A stretch of DNA of 64,000 nucleotides from Enterococcus termitis (GCF_001730305.1 NZ_MIJY01000043.1:1-64000), one strand, 5' to 3'; positions 54,055 to 63,205 are shown, counted from the first letter of the stretch. The notes: a model not told the origin generated them from the letters alone. Numbers and translations: made by a program.

Positions 54055-54426
54055 TTAATGTATTAAAAAAGAAAACCCCTTTACAATTGAAAGGAGTTTC
54101 TTTTGGGATAGATGAGTGCCATATACTTTGACTCGTGCAGGTTGAGAGCCAAACAAATACGTGGCTTTATAAAAATCATAGAAATAGCCTAGTGATTGTC
54201 CTGTGGAGGAAAAGCGCTCATAGCCTTCAATATATAAGCTAGTATGTTGAGAGAGTGGTCGTTCACAACAAAGCTCCCTAAGTGGTTGGAAGACAAGGTC
54301 AGTTCGTTGAAGCATTTTTTGTGCCATTAGAAAACGTTCAGCTTGTATAGCTGGAATAGTACCTTCCATACAAAAGAAACCATACTCTTTTAGGGTACAT
54401 ATTAATTTCGCTTGTGGTTGCATCAT
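54055..54426 (-). CDS. Unrecognised ICE protein between ardA and conB
   Basis: 123 residues; its start touches the ardA stop. It is soluble with no known motif (GYERFSSTGQSLGYFYDFYKA, then LFGSQPARVKVYG). Tn916 has only small orf19-type genes in this area, so it is an accessory gene of this element. An inverted repeat (AAGAAACTCCTTT with AAAGGGGTTTTCTTT on the minus strand) lies within its last codons and could slow transcription before conB. Confidence 0.55.
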   Translation of the reverse strand: MMQPQAKLICTLKEYGFFCMEGTIPAIQAERFLMAQKMLQRTDLVFQPLRELCCERPLSQHTSLYIEGYERFSSTGQSLGYFYDFYKATYLFGSQPARVKVYGTHLSQKKLLSIVKGFSFLIH

Positions 54427-54911
54427 TAATAGGAAACCTCAATAATAATCTGATCATCAGCTTGATATAAATTGCCATCGTGACTTAAATCAAGTCCAAT
54501 TCCTTTATAATCAACATGCCATTTGATGATATCTGGAACACCCGATAAATAACCACATTCTTCAATAAAATACTCAGCATAATCTTCATAGGAAAAACAG
54601 TCCGTATAGACATGTATTTCATCTATTTTTTCAAAAGCATCTAATAAATCACTAAAAAAACCATTATCAACTAATTCACCTAGATAGTTAATAGCAGGGT
54701 CATGCGTGTGTTCATCTAATCGTTCAGCGACTTCATTCATATAAGAAAATGATTCATAATTGGAAATAGTGAAGGGTGCCATGTAGTCGGAAATCAGATA
54801 TTCTTGTCCATCTTTTAACGCTAATGTTTCTTCAATTTCTTCAAAGCGAATAGGCAGTTCAAACCATTTTCCATGTCGAGCATGTAAATTCTCTACAAAA
54901 ATTTCAATCAT
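54426..54911 (-). CDS. ardA: ArdA antirestriction protein (Tn916 orf18)
   Basis: 161 residues, TAGGAGGAATTTTTT before the ATG. ArdA proteins mimic B-form DNA and block type I restriction of incoming DNA. Very acidic, with LGELVDNGFFSDLLDAFEK, then YEDYAEYFIEECGYLSG. Length and order match Tn916 Orf18. Confidence 0.88.
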   Translation of the reverse strand: MIEIFVENLHARHGKWFELPIRFEEIEETLALKDGQEYLISDYMAPFTISNYESFSYMNEVAERLDEHTHDPAINYLGELVDNGFFSDLLDAFEKIDEIHVYTDCFSYEDYAEYFIEECGYLSGVPDIIKWHVDYKGIGLDLSHDGNLYQADDQIIIEVSY

Positions 54912-54934
54912 AAAAAATTCCTCCTAGTTAAAAT

Positions 54935-54973
54935 TAAAAAGGGCAATCCTATGAGACGGGCTGCCCTTTTTGA
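54935..54973 (-). terminator. Terminator or attenuator between orf20 and ardA
   Basis: On the minus strand AAAAAGGGCA pairs with TGCCCTTTTT and the T-run continues. It would limit read-through from orf20 into ardA and the con genes. Confidence 0.7.
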
Positions 54974-54988
54974 TAAAAAGAGATGTTG

Positions 54989-56293
54989 CTATATAAAAAG
55001 ATAGCTTGCAAGTAGTTGTTCAATTTCTTCTTTTGTCACACTGATACGCTCGGGGGTAGTATCGGTAGCGGCTGTTTCTTGAATAATCAGTTCGCGAAGG
55101 GAGGTAGTGATAGTTAGAATAGCTTCTTCATCAATTTCTTTCAATTTAGCTCGTTGAATACGGTCCATTAGTTCATTTTTTCCTAGTGTTTGATCAATCA
55201 GCCATATCTTTTTCAGAGTAGGCGCAAGATAATTCGATAGCCAACGTAAGGATTTTTCATAATTTGGTTTTTCACCTTTGATGGTTAAGCGTAGCTCTTG
55301 CATGCTTTCAATAACTTGCCGCCAATTTTTACTATAGCTGATACGATTACCCTCTTCATCGCAATCGTAGACTTTTAAGGATGTATCAATGAGCTCTTTG
55401 ACTACCCATTCTAATGTTTCGCCGGTTGATAAAAGATATTCTACAAATAAATAAGCTTTTTCATCAGCTAAGCGCACTTCATAACGATTTTTTATACCAT
55501 ATTTCTCTTGTGCTTGCTCGACAGAAATTTCTTCCTTTTTTGCTAATTCATAATCTTTTTGATAAAAATTCAAATACATGGGAGATTGTCTAGAACCAAA
55601 ATAAAGAGAGAGTCCTTTATTGACTGTTTTACCATTTTTTTGAACAAAACCACCACGAAAATCAAAATTTCGGAAGGTGGTATTTACGAGCCCTTGTTCA
55701 TATTTTTCTTTTAATTCATATAGGTCATAGTTAGAAGAAAAAGGGGACAACTTTTCATCTAAGGCAATATCTATTCGAGTAATTTTAGTATCTACAATGA
55801 GCCCATTCTCAAATAAATTATCTTGATAAAGTCGCCAAAAGAAATGAGACCAAGACTCTTTATATTCTTCTAAGATTAATTCATATTCTCTGCAACCTTG
55901 TCCTCTAAGCTCGATCATTACACCCATATGAATATCATTGGGATTAAAGAAAACAAATATCTCGCTGAAACAGTAAGTCTCTGTGTAATGGTAGAAGCCA
56001 TAATCTTTATACATAAAAGCATTACTATCCATTCGAAGAACTTTTTCAATAACTAAATCGGGAGAATTGATTTGAAAACGAACACGTAAAAAATCAATTT
56101 TTGCTTCCATAGTGAGAAGTCCACCATCTAGATGAAAGTTCTTCTTTAATTTTGCAAGTAATGTTGAACTAACAGGACGATGGTTATTCTCAATTTTTGA
56201 GACGACAGTTCGAGGGATAGATATTTTTTCAGCGAAAGTTTGTTGGGTTAACCCTAATTGTGTACGTAATTTCTTTACTTCTTTTCCGTGCAT
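54989..56293 (-). CDS. MobT-type relaxase / replication initiator (Tn916 orf20)
   Basis: 434 residues, TAAAGGAGTAAATC before the ATG. Residues 1-50 are an Xre-type helix-turn-helix (LGLTQQTFAEKISIPRTVVSKIEN). Residues 60-330 are a Rep_trans-type rolling-circle domain, with candidate nicking Tyr in YLNFYQKDYELAK and metal ligands in TRIDIALDEK. It nicks oriT, which lies just upstream. Confidence 0.9.
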   Translation of the reverse strand: MHGKEVKKLRTQLGLTQQTFAEKISIPRTVVSKIENNHRPVSSTLLAKLKKNFHLDGGLLTMEAKIDFLRVRFQINSPDLVIEKVLRMDSNAFMYKDYGFYHYTETYCFSEIFVFFNPNDIHMGVMIELRGQGCREYELILEEYKESWSHFFWRLYQDNLFENGLIVDTKITRIDIALDEKLSPFSSNYDLYELKEKYEQGLVNTTFRNFDFRGGFVQKNGKTVNKGLSLYFGSRQSPMYLNFYQKDYELAKKEEISVEQAQEKYGIKNRYEVRLADEKAYLFVEYLLSTGETLEWVVKELIDTSLKVYDCDEEGNRISYSKNWRQVIESMQELRLTIKGEKPNYEKSLRWLSNYLAPTLKKIWLIDQTLGKNELMDRIQRAKLKEIDEEAILTITTSLRELIIQETAATDTTPERISVTKEEIEQLLASYLFI

Positions 56294-56416
56294 GATTTAC
56301 TCCTTTAGATAATATTGTGACATGTTCAGTTGAAAAATGTGACAGGTCATGATTCCTTAGAAACTCTATGAAATCAATTGTTTCAGCCATGTTATAGGTT
56401 AAAGTATTAAAAAGTT

Positions 56417-56440
56417 ACCCCCATGTTATATACTGGGGGT
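56417..56440 (-). other. oriT: oriT core
   Basis: ACCCCC and GGGGGT (6 bp, 12-base spacing) frame ATGTTATATACT. Tn916 and ICEBs1 oriT have the same C-run/G-run inverted repeat with the nick inside it, between orf21 and orf20. Confidence 0.75.
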
Positions 56441-56444
56441 TGCT

Positions 56445-56569
56445 GGACAAAGGAGGGCATACGCCCTCCTTTGTCCGAACGACCACTCACAGGGAGGAGA
56501 CCTCCCTGTTCCTTTGTGTCCAACCGCTGGGTGTTAGAACACCCAGCTTTCACAAGGAGACCTTGTGAA
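56445..56569. repeat. Four consecutive perfect hairpins beside oriT
   Basis: Stem positions: 56445-56458/56463-56476 (14 bp, GGACAAAGGAGGGC); 56489-56497/56501-56509 (9 bp, ACAGGGAGG); 56526-56535/56538-56547 (10 bp, GCTGGGTGTT); 56549-56557/56561-56569 (9 bp, TTCACAAGG). Two share an AGA loop. They probably act as single-stranded-DNA structures, such as a second-strand origin or relaxosome binding sites. Confidence 0.7.
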
Positions 56570-56652
56570 TCGAACAAATCGTAGATACCAGCTTGCTTCA
56601 ACTAGTGAAAATGGGTTATCATATCTGCCGGAAATTTTCGGATTTTCACCGT

Positions 56653-58101
56653 TCATGAGTCACGTGAAGATTTCGTTACTCTTTCTTCTCCGACACCAAA
56701 ATCCTTTTGAGCTTCATCTATTTCTTTCAATGTCGGTGCTACTTCTTTAGTATCAAGCATTTTCATAGAAGGGATTTTTGCTAATTCTGTCAGAAAATCA
56801 TAGCCTTTAGGAACCAATGGAGCATAAAATTCACGTGGAACCGCAGAACCATCATCTACGTAACCTCTTCCTTTGATAGGTTTGTTGATGAAGGCTTTTC
56901 CTTTATGTTCATCAGAGAAAGTCATGCGATATCCTTGCTCCTGAAGTTTCCCTACACTGATACGGCATAAAATATTATCTCGTACACCGCCGCCAAAATT
57001 ATCGGCATCTGGTCGTTGTGTAGCTAAAATTAAGAAAACACCAGCTTGGCGTGCTTTTAATACTAATTCTTTTACATAGCGTAGAATTTCTTCTTGCTCC
57101 TTGTAAGATAGTAGCCCGAAAAAGGCTGCCCATTCATCGATGATGATAAAATAAGGTGGAATATTGTAATAGGCGAAGTTTTCCCCTGTTTTATATGTGG
57201 GAAGGAGCTTCATGTATACGTATCGACAATTCATTTCTTTAACAGCATCTTTTAGGCAGCGAGTAATTCGATTAGTTCCATAAAAGACATGCCCTCTGAA
57301 TAAAGGGAGATCTTGTAAATCTTTTAAATCAGCTTCCTTTGGATCACAAATATCTACAGTTCCAACTTTGACTAGAGCTTGAATCAATGTAAGGAGCAAA
57401 TAGGTTTTTCCTCCGCCTGTTCCTCCTGTAATTAACATATGAGGAACTTCTGCGTAATCCCAATACACACCTTCCATGAGTTTGATTTTCCCATTAGAGG
57501 CTGAACAGTCCTGTATCATGATTCGTTTACTTCTTACATCGGTCATGAAGGTATAAGTCGTTGCTCCCATCACACGTTGTTCATCGATAAAATCAGCTAA
57601 ATACATTTCTTCAAAGGTTTTTGCGACTTTAATGAAACGATCGTGCCATTTCATCCCATCTGTTGGAACGGTTAGAAAAAGATACTCTTTGGTATTTTTA
57701 TAATAAACTTTTGGAAAATGAATCGTTTCGATTGTTCGAGACTCTGTTTTTCTTGTCTTTTTTTCATAAAGTCCATTACTTTCTAACATCCGCGCTAACA
57801 TTTGCCGCTGATAGACACGAAAAAAGAAGCCCCCTTTGGAAAAAGAGCTTCTTCTTAAGAAAAGTAATAGAATAAGTGGGACAAATAATAAGGTGATTAA
57901 AACAGTAGATGGTAAAATTAATTTAGAATAATTAATCGTATTTAATTGTTGCAGGTGTCTAATAATAGGAACTACTTTCCAATAGCCATATACTCCCGAA
58001 AAAATGATAAATGGGAACCACGAAAGCCAGATATACCGCCAATAGATAGAGCGATGATAGGGGCGAATACGGATTCCTTTATATGAGAACCAAGTACCCA
58101 T
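56653..58101 (-). CDS. FtsK/SpoIIIE-type coupling protein (Tn916 orf21, TcpA-like)
   Basis: 482 residues. Two N-terminal membrane helices (YIWLSWFPFIIFSGVYGY, LPSTVLITLLFVPLILLLFL), Walker A TGGTGGGKTYLLL and Walker B PYFIIIDEWAAFFG, then LILATQRPDAD. It brings the relaxase-DNA complex to the channel. It begins just after the orf22 stop. Confidence 0.9.
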   Translation of the reverse strand: MGTWFSYKGIRIRPYHRSIYWRYIWLSWFPFIIFSGVYGYWKVVPIIRHLQQLNTINYSKLILPSTVLITLLFVPLILLLFLRRSSFSKGGFFFRVYQRQMLARMLESNGLYEKKTRKTESRTIETIHFPKVYYKNTKEYLFLTVPTDGMKWHDRFIKVAKTFEEMYLADFIDEQRVMGATTYTFMTDVRSKRIMIQDCSASNGKIKLMEGVYWDYAEVPHMLITGGTGGGKTYLLLTLIQALVKVGTVDICDPKEADLKDLQDLPLFRGHVFYGTNRITRCLKDAVKEMNCRYVYMKLLPTYKTGENFAYYNIPPYFIIIDEWAAFFGLLSYKEQEEILRYVKELVLKARQAGVFLILATQRPDADNFGGGVRDNILCRISVGKLQEQGYRMTFSDEHKGKAFINKPIKGRGYVDDGSAVPREFYAPLVPKGYDFLTELAKIPSMKMLDTKEVAPTLKEIDEAQKDFGVGEERVTKSSRDS

Positions 58102-58104
58102 TTA

Positions 58105-58521
58105 TTAATCTTTATTCTTTGGGTTATTTGTTTTAGCATCATTTGCATTAGATGAAGGAATAGATGCTAGAGGTTGCTTTTTCAATCCTTCTGCACGGAT
58201 TTTAAAAGCTTGTTCTGATTGGATAGAATCATTGTATCCAGTGTAAGAGGATAACCAAGCAAGTGCAGAAACCTCACCAAGTAGTTGAACAGGTTCATCA
58301 TATTGGTAGGGACTTAAATCAAAAGATGGAGGCAAAGAAATATCGATTTGATCTTGCTTTGTTTCAGAGTATACGGTGACACGTTGTTCACGTACACTCT
58401 CAGTACGATTCCCCTCAGAGTCGTTGTCATAGAGTGTTTGACTATTTAGGAAATACAATTGCCCAAACGTTTGTTGAATGTCAAAATCCTTAATTAAATT
58501 ATCTTCAAAGCGTAAACTCAT
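58105..58521 (-). CDS. Orf22-like DUF961 (YdcP) protein
   Basis: 138 residues. The start overlaps the orf23 stop by 4 bases (ATGA). The DUF961-type pattern FGQLYFLNSQTLYDND ... VTVYSETKQDQIDISLP is visible. In ICEBs1 the HelP paralogue helps unwinding during rolling-circle replication. Confidence 0.82.
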   Translation of the reverse strand: MSLRFEDNLIKDFDIQQTFGQLYFLNSQTLYDNDSEGNRTESVREQRVTVYSETKQDQIDISLPPSFDLSPYQYDEPVQLLGEVSALAWLSSYTGYNDSIQSEQAFKIRAEGLKKQPLASIPSSNANDAKTNNPKNKD

Positions 58522-58853
58522 TTGTCTTGTCCTCCTTCTGAAATGACTAATTCTTCTGCGAAAACTTGTAACTCTAATGTACGGCTTGCAGTTCCAATGT
58601 TGTTTCTTTTTGCTGATGGTACTAAAGTGACACCTCGAAGCTCAACGACTTTTCTTCCTTCAAAACGTGGGGAGTTTCGTGTATAAGGAACGATTATTTC
58701 AAAGTCTGGGTGGAGTACAGTAGATGCTACAAAGATACGAGAGGGTGTTCGTTTTCCATCAATAAATACCTCCCTGTCTTCTTTTACGCTTGCTTTGATA
58801 GGTGCTCCAAGTTGATTTTCCTTTAATGTGATTGCGGTAATTCGATTTGCCAT
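58518..58853 (-). CDS. Orf23-like DUF961 (YdcP) protein
   Basis: 111 residues, AAAGCAGGTATACT before the ATG. DUF961 hallmarks: VFIDGKRTPSRIFVASTVLHPDFEIIVPY and VELRGVTLVPSAKRN. Probable partner of orf22 in replication. Confidence 0.82.
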   Translation of the reverse strand: MANRITAITLKENQLGAPIKASVKEDREVFIDGKRTPSRIFVASTVLHPDFEIIVPYTRNSPRFEGRKVVELRGVTLVPSAKRNNIGTASRTLELQVFAEELVISEGGQDK

Positions 58854-58882
58854 AGTATACCTGCTTTCTTTTATTTACTTTA

Positions 58883-58975
58883 TTAGTGGTTTAGTATTTC
58901 TTCTCCATACTTCTGGAGATCTGTTGGAACTTTAAATAAATTAATTGGAGGACCTCGTGCATATATGTGATTCAT
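58883..58975 (-). CDS. 30-residue ORF at the head of the conjugation genes
   Basis: The ATG at 58975 has AGGAGTCCATT in front, and the frame MNHIYARGPPINLFKVPTDL, QKYGEEILNH ends at 58883. The strong ribosome binding site, its place between the adhesin and orf23, and a non-random composition support a real short gene. It may be a leader or small regulator. Confidence 0.5.
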   Translation of the reverse strand: MNHIYARGPPINLFKVPTDLQKYGEEILNH

Positions 58976-58984
58976 AATGGACTC

Positions 58985-61969
58985 CTAATCAGATTTTTTA
59001 TCTGATTCTGCTTGTTTCTTCTTTTTATAGTGGGAGAAAGCAAGGGAGCTAATAATGATAAATCCGATGAAAACAAGGAATGCTTGTGCTTCTTCACCTG
59101 TTTGTGGCAAACTAGCAAGTAACGTTTTTCCTTTAGATGAAATTGTGGTAATAGTTTGTTTTTGGTTAGTCATTTTGCAACGAACAATTTCGCCATTCTC
59201 CTTAATTTCAAATGAAATAGGTGTTTCGTCTATAAGATAACCTTTAGGTGCATCATATTCTACAAAGGCATAACGTCCTTTTGGTAAGTTTTTAAAGATG
59301 AATACACCATCTTCATTTGTTTGACCTGAAATGAGGATAGTTCCTTGCTCGTCTGTAATGTTGATTCCTGTATTAGACAAAGTTTCACCAGTTGAAACAT
59401 CTGTCTTCTTGAGTTCTACATCACCTTTAATGTATTCATTCTTTAGCGTGAATAAGAAATTTTTATTTGTTTCTTTGTGAAGGGCTTGGTTTTTTGAATC
59501 AAAAGCTGTAGTTCCATCTTTAGTTACAATAAGCTTAACTTCTTCTTTTGAAAGAACATAATTGTTAGAAGAAGGCGCTATTTCACGTTGATAGTAAGTT
59601 CCTGTGGGTAGCTTTTCCCACGAACCAATACCATTCTTATTAATAGTAGTAGTTTGGATAACTTGATGGTTTTCATTTAATAATTCGAATTGTGCTCCAG
59701 CTCCAGCCTCTGTTTTTGTATACTGTATTGTATTATTTTTATCAAAGGAAGGAATCTCGTTTAATTTTTTAAAGGAAACATCTGTTAGAAATAACTTGTT
59801 GACCAATGGTTCGTCCGCAATGCGTAATGCATTCTGTTTCATTCCGATTCTTGTAGCGTTAGCATAGACGTTTGCTTCTACTTGCGTTGCGTTATCCCCA
59901 GAATAATCCACAGGGTACTTGGTTGTGTCCAGTATATGTGCATCATCTGTTTGAAGCTCTTGCACATAGTAAGTAGAAAGAGGTAATTGTTTTAAACCGA
60001 AGTCAGCTTTGCCATCTTTTGTTTTGGCGATACCAACAAGTGCATCTTTAGGGAGTGCGATGTTATCGGATTGTTTGATTTCTTCCGCAGTAAATAAGCC
60101 AAATGTTTTTCCATTTGACGGAATACTGGTTATTATCACATGATTGTCTTTAAATCCATTAGCCATTTCTTCCTCTTTATGAACAGTAACGTGAATGGAT
60201 TGCCAGTGATTGATTACATTAATTTCCGTTTGTGTGATAGGAACGTTCTGATTTTCAGACGTGATTTCAAATGGAAGCGGTGTAGCATCCAGAGTAAATC
60301 CTGCTTCGACTTTACTTTCTTTGGCGTAATATTTCCCGATATAAAGTGCCTTTGTTCTGGATTTGCCATCTTGATTGGTCGTGAGAGTGTCTACCTTTTC
60401 TCCTTTGGTGAAAAAACGAGTACCATCAATACTAACGATGTCCTCATTAGCGAAAATATCAAAGGTAGTATTTTTGATAGTCCCTTTAGGTTCGTAAACA
60501 AAGTTGTAGAGAAGACCAAAGGGTGTTTTTTCTTCTTTTAATGTAGTCGCAAAATCTCCAGTTTTTGTAATCGTTGCATAACCTTTAACTAGTTGATTTG
60601 TAAAAGTAACCTCTTTTGTTTTTCCAGCTTCAATGGTAATCTTTTGAGTTTGGGAATTCAGACTATGTTGTGCTGGAGCTGATATTTCCTTAATGGTGAG
60701 TACGGTACCATGCTCATAGGATTTGGTTAATAATTGTCCATCGGTGCCTGTTGTCACAGTCTCTATTTGATTATTTTTATTGTTTGAGACAGAATAAACG
60801 GCTCCTTGAAGGGGACGACCAGTTTCAGCACTTTTTTTGATGATTTTGCCACGCCCATCTTTTATTACCTTAATGGATAGAGCGAATGAAGAAGTATCTT
60901 TTAAAGTGAAGGTCGCTAAAGTTTGAGCGTTATCACGATAGTAAACCATGGGAGTAGATAGCTGATTGATTTTCCAGAATGCTAGTTTCCCATTTTGGCT
61001 AGTCAAGTTGGGAGTAAGTGTCAATTGATTACCTGTTTTAGTATAGGAGATATTAGCGGTATTGGCATTGATTTTGATATATTGGTTTAATACATTGTTA
61101 GCATCTACTAAAGTAACATTTTCACCAACTGTTAAATTGATTGTTTCTCCAGCAAAGCTAGGCACTTTTTTATACGAAATAACGGCATTATTAATTTTGT
61201 CTTTGATAGTAGCATAGGAAGAAATATTTGTTTGTATATTTTTAGCACCGATTTTTTCCCAAATCATAAGTTGCGCTGTTGCATATGTGTATTTATCTGT
61301 TCCGATAGTGGAATAAAGCGCACCAATGTAGTTTACATCATTCAAAACGGAGTCTGAGAACGGGAATTTAGTAGATTCATTGTAATTCCCATCTAACATA
61401 GTTCTCATTGGGTCAATACAAAAGGCGGTAGCATTATCTACTTTGTACTCAACGATATAAGAAGATATATCCCATCCTTGGAAGTTATGAGAGTAGGTGA
61501 TATCCGTATATTTATTATCAGAAGTTGCATTTGCACGTGCAGACTTAAATGGAATGATAATAGTTTTTCCTGCATCGTTTTGAATAGAAATTTGCAACTT
61601 AGGATCGTCTGCAGCTTGTGTTTCAAATAAGGATTGCCCTAATTTTTTGATTTGTGTATCAGTTAATCCAGTAATACTATAGGGATTTGCACGTGCAAGT
61701 AGCTGCGTCACTGTCCATTCTTCTTTAGGACTATCATTGGCTTTTGCGTTTTTAGTGGGGATTGTCTCTGCTGGTGACTCTTTGTAGAAACGTTCGGAAA
61801 TAGTAGGAATGTTTTTGGATTGTGTGGAGCTATCCTCTTGGGATTCTTGCGTGACGAATGCAATGGATGGAAGAGCTGTTTGTTCTTGAGCGAAGACAGA
61901 TATAGGTGCACAAATAGTTTGGATGGTAATTGCCATCAACATAAAAATCTGTACTAGTTTATTTTTCAT
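58985..61969 (-). CDS. Thioester-domain, Cna-B-repeat LPQTG adhesin
   Basis: 994 residues. Signal peptide (MLMAITIQTICAPISVFAQ). Residues ~160-270 hold a thioester domain: the Cys in ATAFCIDPMRT and the Gln in TYATAQLMIWEKIG would form the internal bond that captures host or cell surfaces. Several Cna-B/SpaA beta-domains follow (KSAETGRPLQGAVYSVSN, KTDVSTGETLSNTGI, with Lys/Glu-type isopeptide candidates). The end is LPQTGEEAQ, a helix and KKKKQ. A sortase substrate carried by the ICE, possibly for mating-pair contact. Confidence 0.88.
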   Translation of the reverse strand: MKNKLVQIFMLMAITIQTICAPISVFAQEQTALPSIAFVTQESQEDSSTQSKNIPTISERFYKESPAETIPTKNAKANDSPKEEWTVTQLLARANPYSITGLTDTQIKKLGQSLFETQAADDPKLQISIQNDAGKTIIIPFKSARANATSDNKYTDITYSHNFQGWDISSYIVEYKVDNATAFCIDPMRTMLDGNYNESTKFPFSDSVLNDVNYIGALYSTIGTDKYTYATAQLMIWEKIGAKNIQTNISSYATIKDKINNAVISYKKVPSFAGETINLTVGENVTLVDANNVLNQYIKINANTANISYTKTGNQLTLTPNLTSQNGKLAFWKINQLSTPMVYYRDNAQTLATFTLKDTSSFALSIKVIKDGRGKIIKKSAETGRPLQGAVYSVSNNKNNQIETVTTGTDGQLLTKSYEHGTVLTIKEISAPAQHSLNSQTQKITIEAGKTKEVTFTNQLVKGYATITKTGDFATTLKEEKTPFGLLYNFVYEPKGTIKNTTFDIFANEDIVSIDGTRFFTKGEKVDTLTTNQDGKSRTKALYIGKYYAKESKVEAGFTLDATPLPFEITSENQNVPITQTEINVINHWQSIHVTVHKEEEMANGFKDNHVIITSIPSNGKTFGLFTAEEIKQSDNIALPKDALVGIAKTKDGKADFGLKQLPLSTYYVQELQTDDAHILDTTKYPVDYSGDNATQVEANVYANATRIGMKQNALRIADEPLVNKLFLTDVSFKKLNEIPSFDKNNTIQYTKTEAGAGAQFELLNENHQVIQTTTINKNGIGSWEKLPTGTYYQREIAPSSNNYVLSKEEVKLIVTKDGTTAFDSKNQALHKETNKNFLFTLKNEYIKGDVELKKTDVSTGETLSNTGINITDEQGTILISGQTNEDGVFIFKNLPKGRYAFVEYDAPKGYLIDETPISFEIKENGEIVRCKMTNQKQTITTISSKGKTLLASLPQTGEEAQAFLVFIGFIIISSLAFSHYKKKKQAESDKKSD

Positions 61970-62037
61970 TAGATTATTTCCCTTCTATTATATAGTTAAG
62001 ATATCTTCTACAAAGTAGAATTCCTCAACCGCCTTAA

Positions 62038-62847
62038 TTATGAGCCTTTATATTGGTTATGGAGTACTACTTGTGAGTTGTAGTTGTGTGCATCTTTATT
62101 AAAAGTTGGTTGTGGAATCCGTACATATTTTCTATAGGCAATGCGTTTCTCCCAAATGAGCTCTTTTTCTTTAGGGTAGGCACGATGTTGATATATAGGA
62201 TAAGCAGCTAAAATATTTTTGGCTTGAGGATTCAATGGATAGATATAACGAAACATCCGACCATTTATTTTTTCAATTCCTTTATAGTTGCAAAATTCAT
62301 GTGTAAGCCAATTTCTTTTTTGTACACCGTCCCATTTAGCATTTTCTTCTAAAAGAATTCTTGCACTTCGCGGATGAATCTTCTCGAAGGTTTGCTTATC
62401 ACGATAGACGCTAGTTTTGAAAAAACCTCCGTAATAAAAGTTAGATGCTTGATAAACATAGCCGCATTTCCCTTCAATTCCATCAGCCAATGTATATAAA
62501 AATAAGCATTCAGTATTGGATTGAAGCCACTTTCTCAAAAGAGAGAGAGCCATGCTTCCAAAATAATGGGTTTCATTCATTTCAGGCAAGAAACACATTT
62601 TCCCGATTTCTAGATAATCAGTAGTTTTTAATGAATGTTGAGGGAACAGTTTATGAATGGTTTGAAGTGGTTGAGTTCCCCAACCTAGTTCTACAACTCC
62701 TAAGAGTCTTTTTTTGGCATAAATACCTAAGAAGTATCGACACAGACGAGGCATTATTTTTGAATAGTGATAGGTACGGATAAATTCACAAGCTAATTCT
62801 TTTTCCACAGGCTTAATCTGTAGTTCGGATTTTATTATAAGAATCAT
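62038..62847 (-). CDS. Mom-like GNAT-fold protein, putative DNA-base modifier
   Basis: 269 residues. The pattern FIRTYHYSKIMPRLCRYFLG, then LGVVELGWG, then EIGKMCFLP, then GYVYQASNFYYGG and IHPRSARILLEE resembles phage Mom/GNAT proteins, which alter adenine to resist restriction. Weak ribosome binding site (AGAGGG directly before ATG). It is the first gene of the operon after a terminator, and with ardA would give two kinds of protection. The family call is from motif shape only. Confidence 0.55.
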   Translation of the reverse strand: MILIIKSELQIKPVEKELACEFIRTYHYSKIMPRLCRYFLGIYAKKRLLGVVELGWGTQPLQTIHKLFPQHSLKTTDYLEIGKMCFLPEMNETHYFGSMALSLLRKWLQSNTECLFLYTLADGIEGKCGYVYQASNFYYGGFFKTSVYRDKQTFEKIHPRSARILLEENAKWDGVQKRNWLTHEFCNYKGIEKINGRMFRYIYPLNPQAKNILAAYPIYQHRAYPKEKELIWEKRIAYRKYVRIPQPTFNKDAHNYNSQVVLHNQYKGS

Positions 62848-62868
62848 CCCTCTTTCTTGTTGAAACGC

Positions 62869-62898
62869 AAAAAAAGGTGTTACTGTTTTAGTAACACC
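62869..62898 (-). terminator. Terminator or attenuator upstream of the ICE operon
   Basis: On the minus strand GGTGTTACT pairs with AGTAACACC and is followed by TTTTTTT, 22 bases before the Mom-like gene. It would stop transcripts entering from the right or act as an attenuator. Confidence 0.75.
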
Positions 62899-63170
62899 TG
62901 AATAGAAGTATTCATTCTTCTATCAGTCTTTTTTGGTGTTAATTGGTGTCAATTTAATCCGTGGTAGTCCATTTTCATCCTTTTAAGTCCATAGCGCATA
63001 GAGCTAAACCCTTGATATATAAGGATTATTGAGGATGAAGAAATATTGAAATACCCTAAGTCGTTGCTCAAAACGTTAATTGTTGGAGTCGTTGCGAATT
63101 TGTTCGCTTACGAATTCAATATGGGACGGAGTTTTCGCAAGAAACTGAGTACCATTCAATTACAATGTTT
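62899..63170. other. Spacer at the right side of the conjugation module
   Basis: No gene is supported. A stretch with GGTGTTAATTGGTGTCAA and CCGTGGTAGTCC (62935-62975) and a small inverted repeat CCCTTGATATATAAGG (63009-63024) could belong to an attachment site, but no matching copy was found in the window. Confidence 0.3.
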
Positions 63171-63205
63171 AAGACACTTTCCAAATTTTGGAAGGTGTCT
63201 TTTTT
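63171..63205 (+). terminator. Terminator directly before the lipoprotein gene
   Basis: AAGACACTTTCC pairs with GGAAGGTGTCTT, followed by TTTTT that ends one base before the ATG. Confidence 0.7.

Noticed and set aside
56407-56601. 64-codon minus-strand frame across the oriT region
   Set aside because: It is made entirely of the oriT inverted repeats and hairpins and has no ribosome binding site.
62935-63024. An attachment site at the right side of the ICE
   Set aside because: No second copy of the sequence is present in the window, so the boundary cannot be supported.
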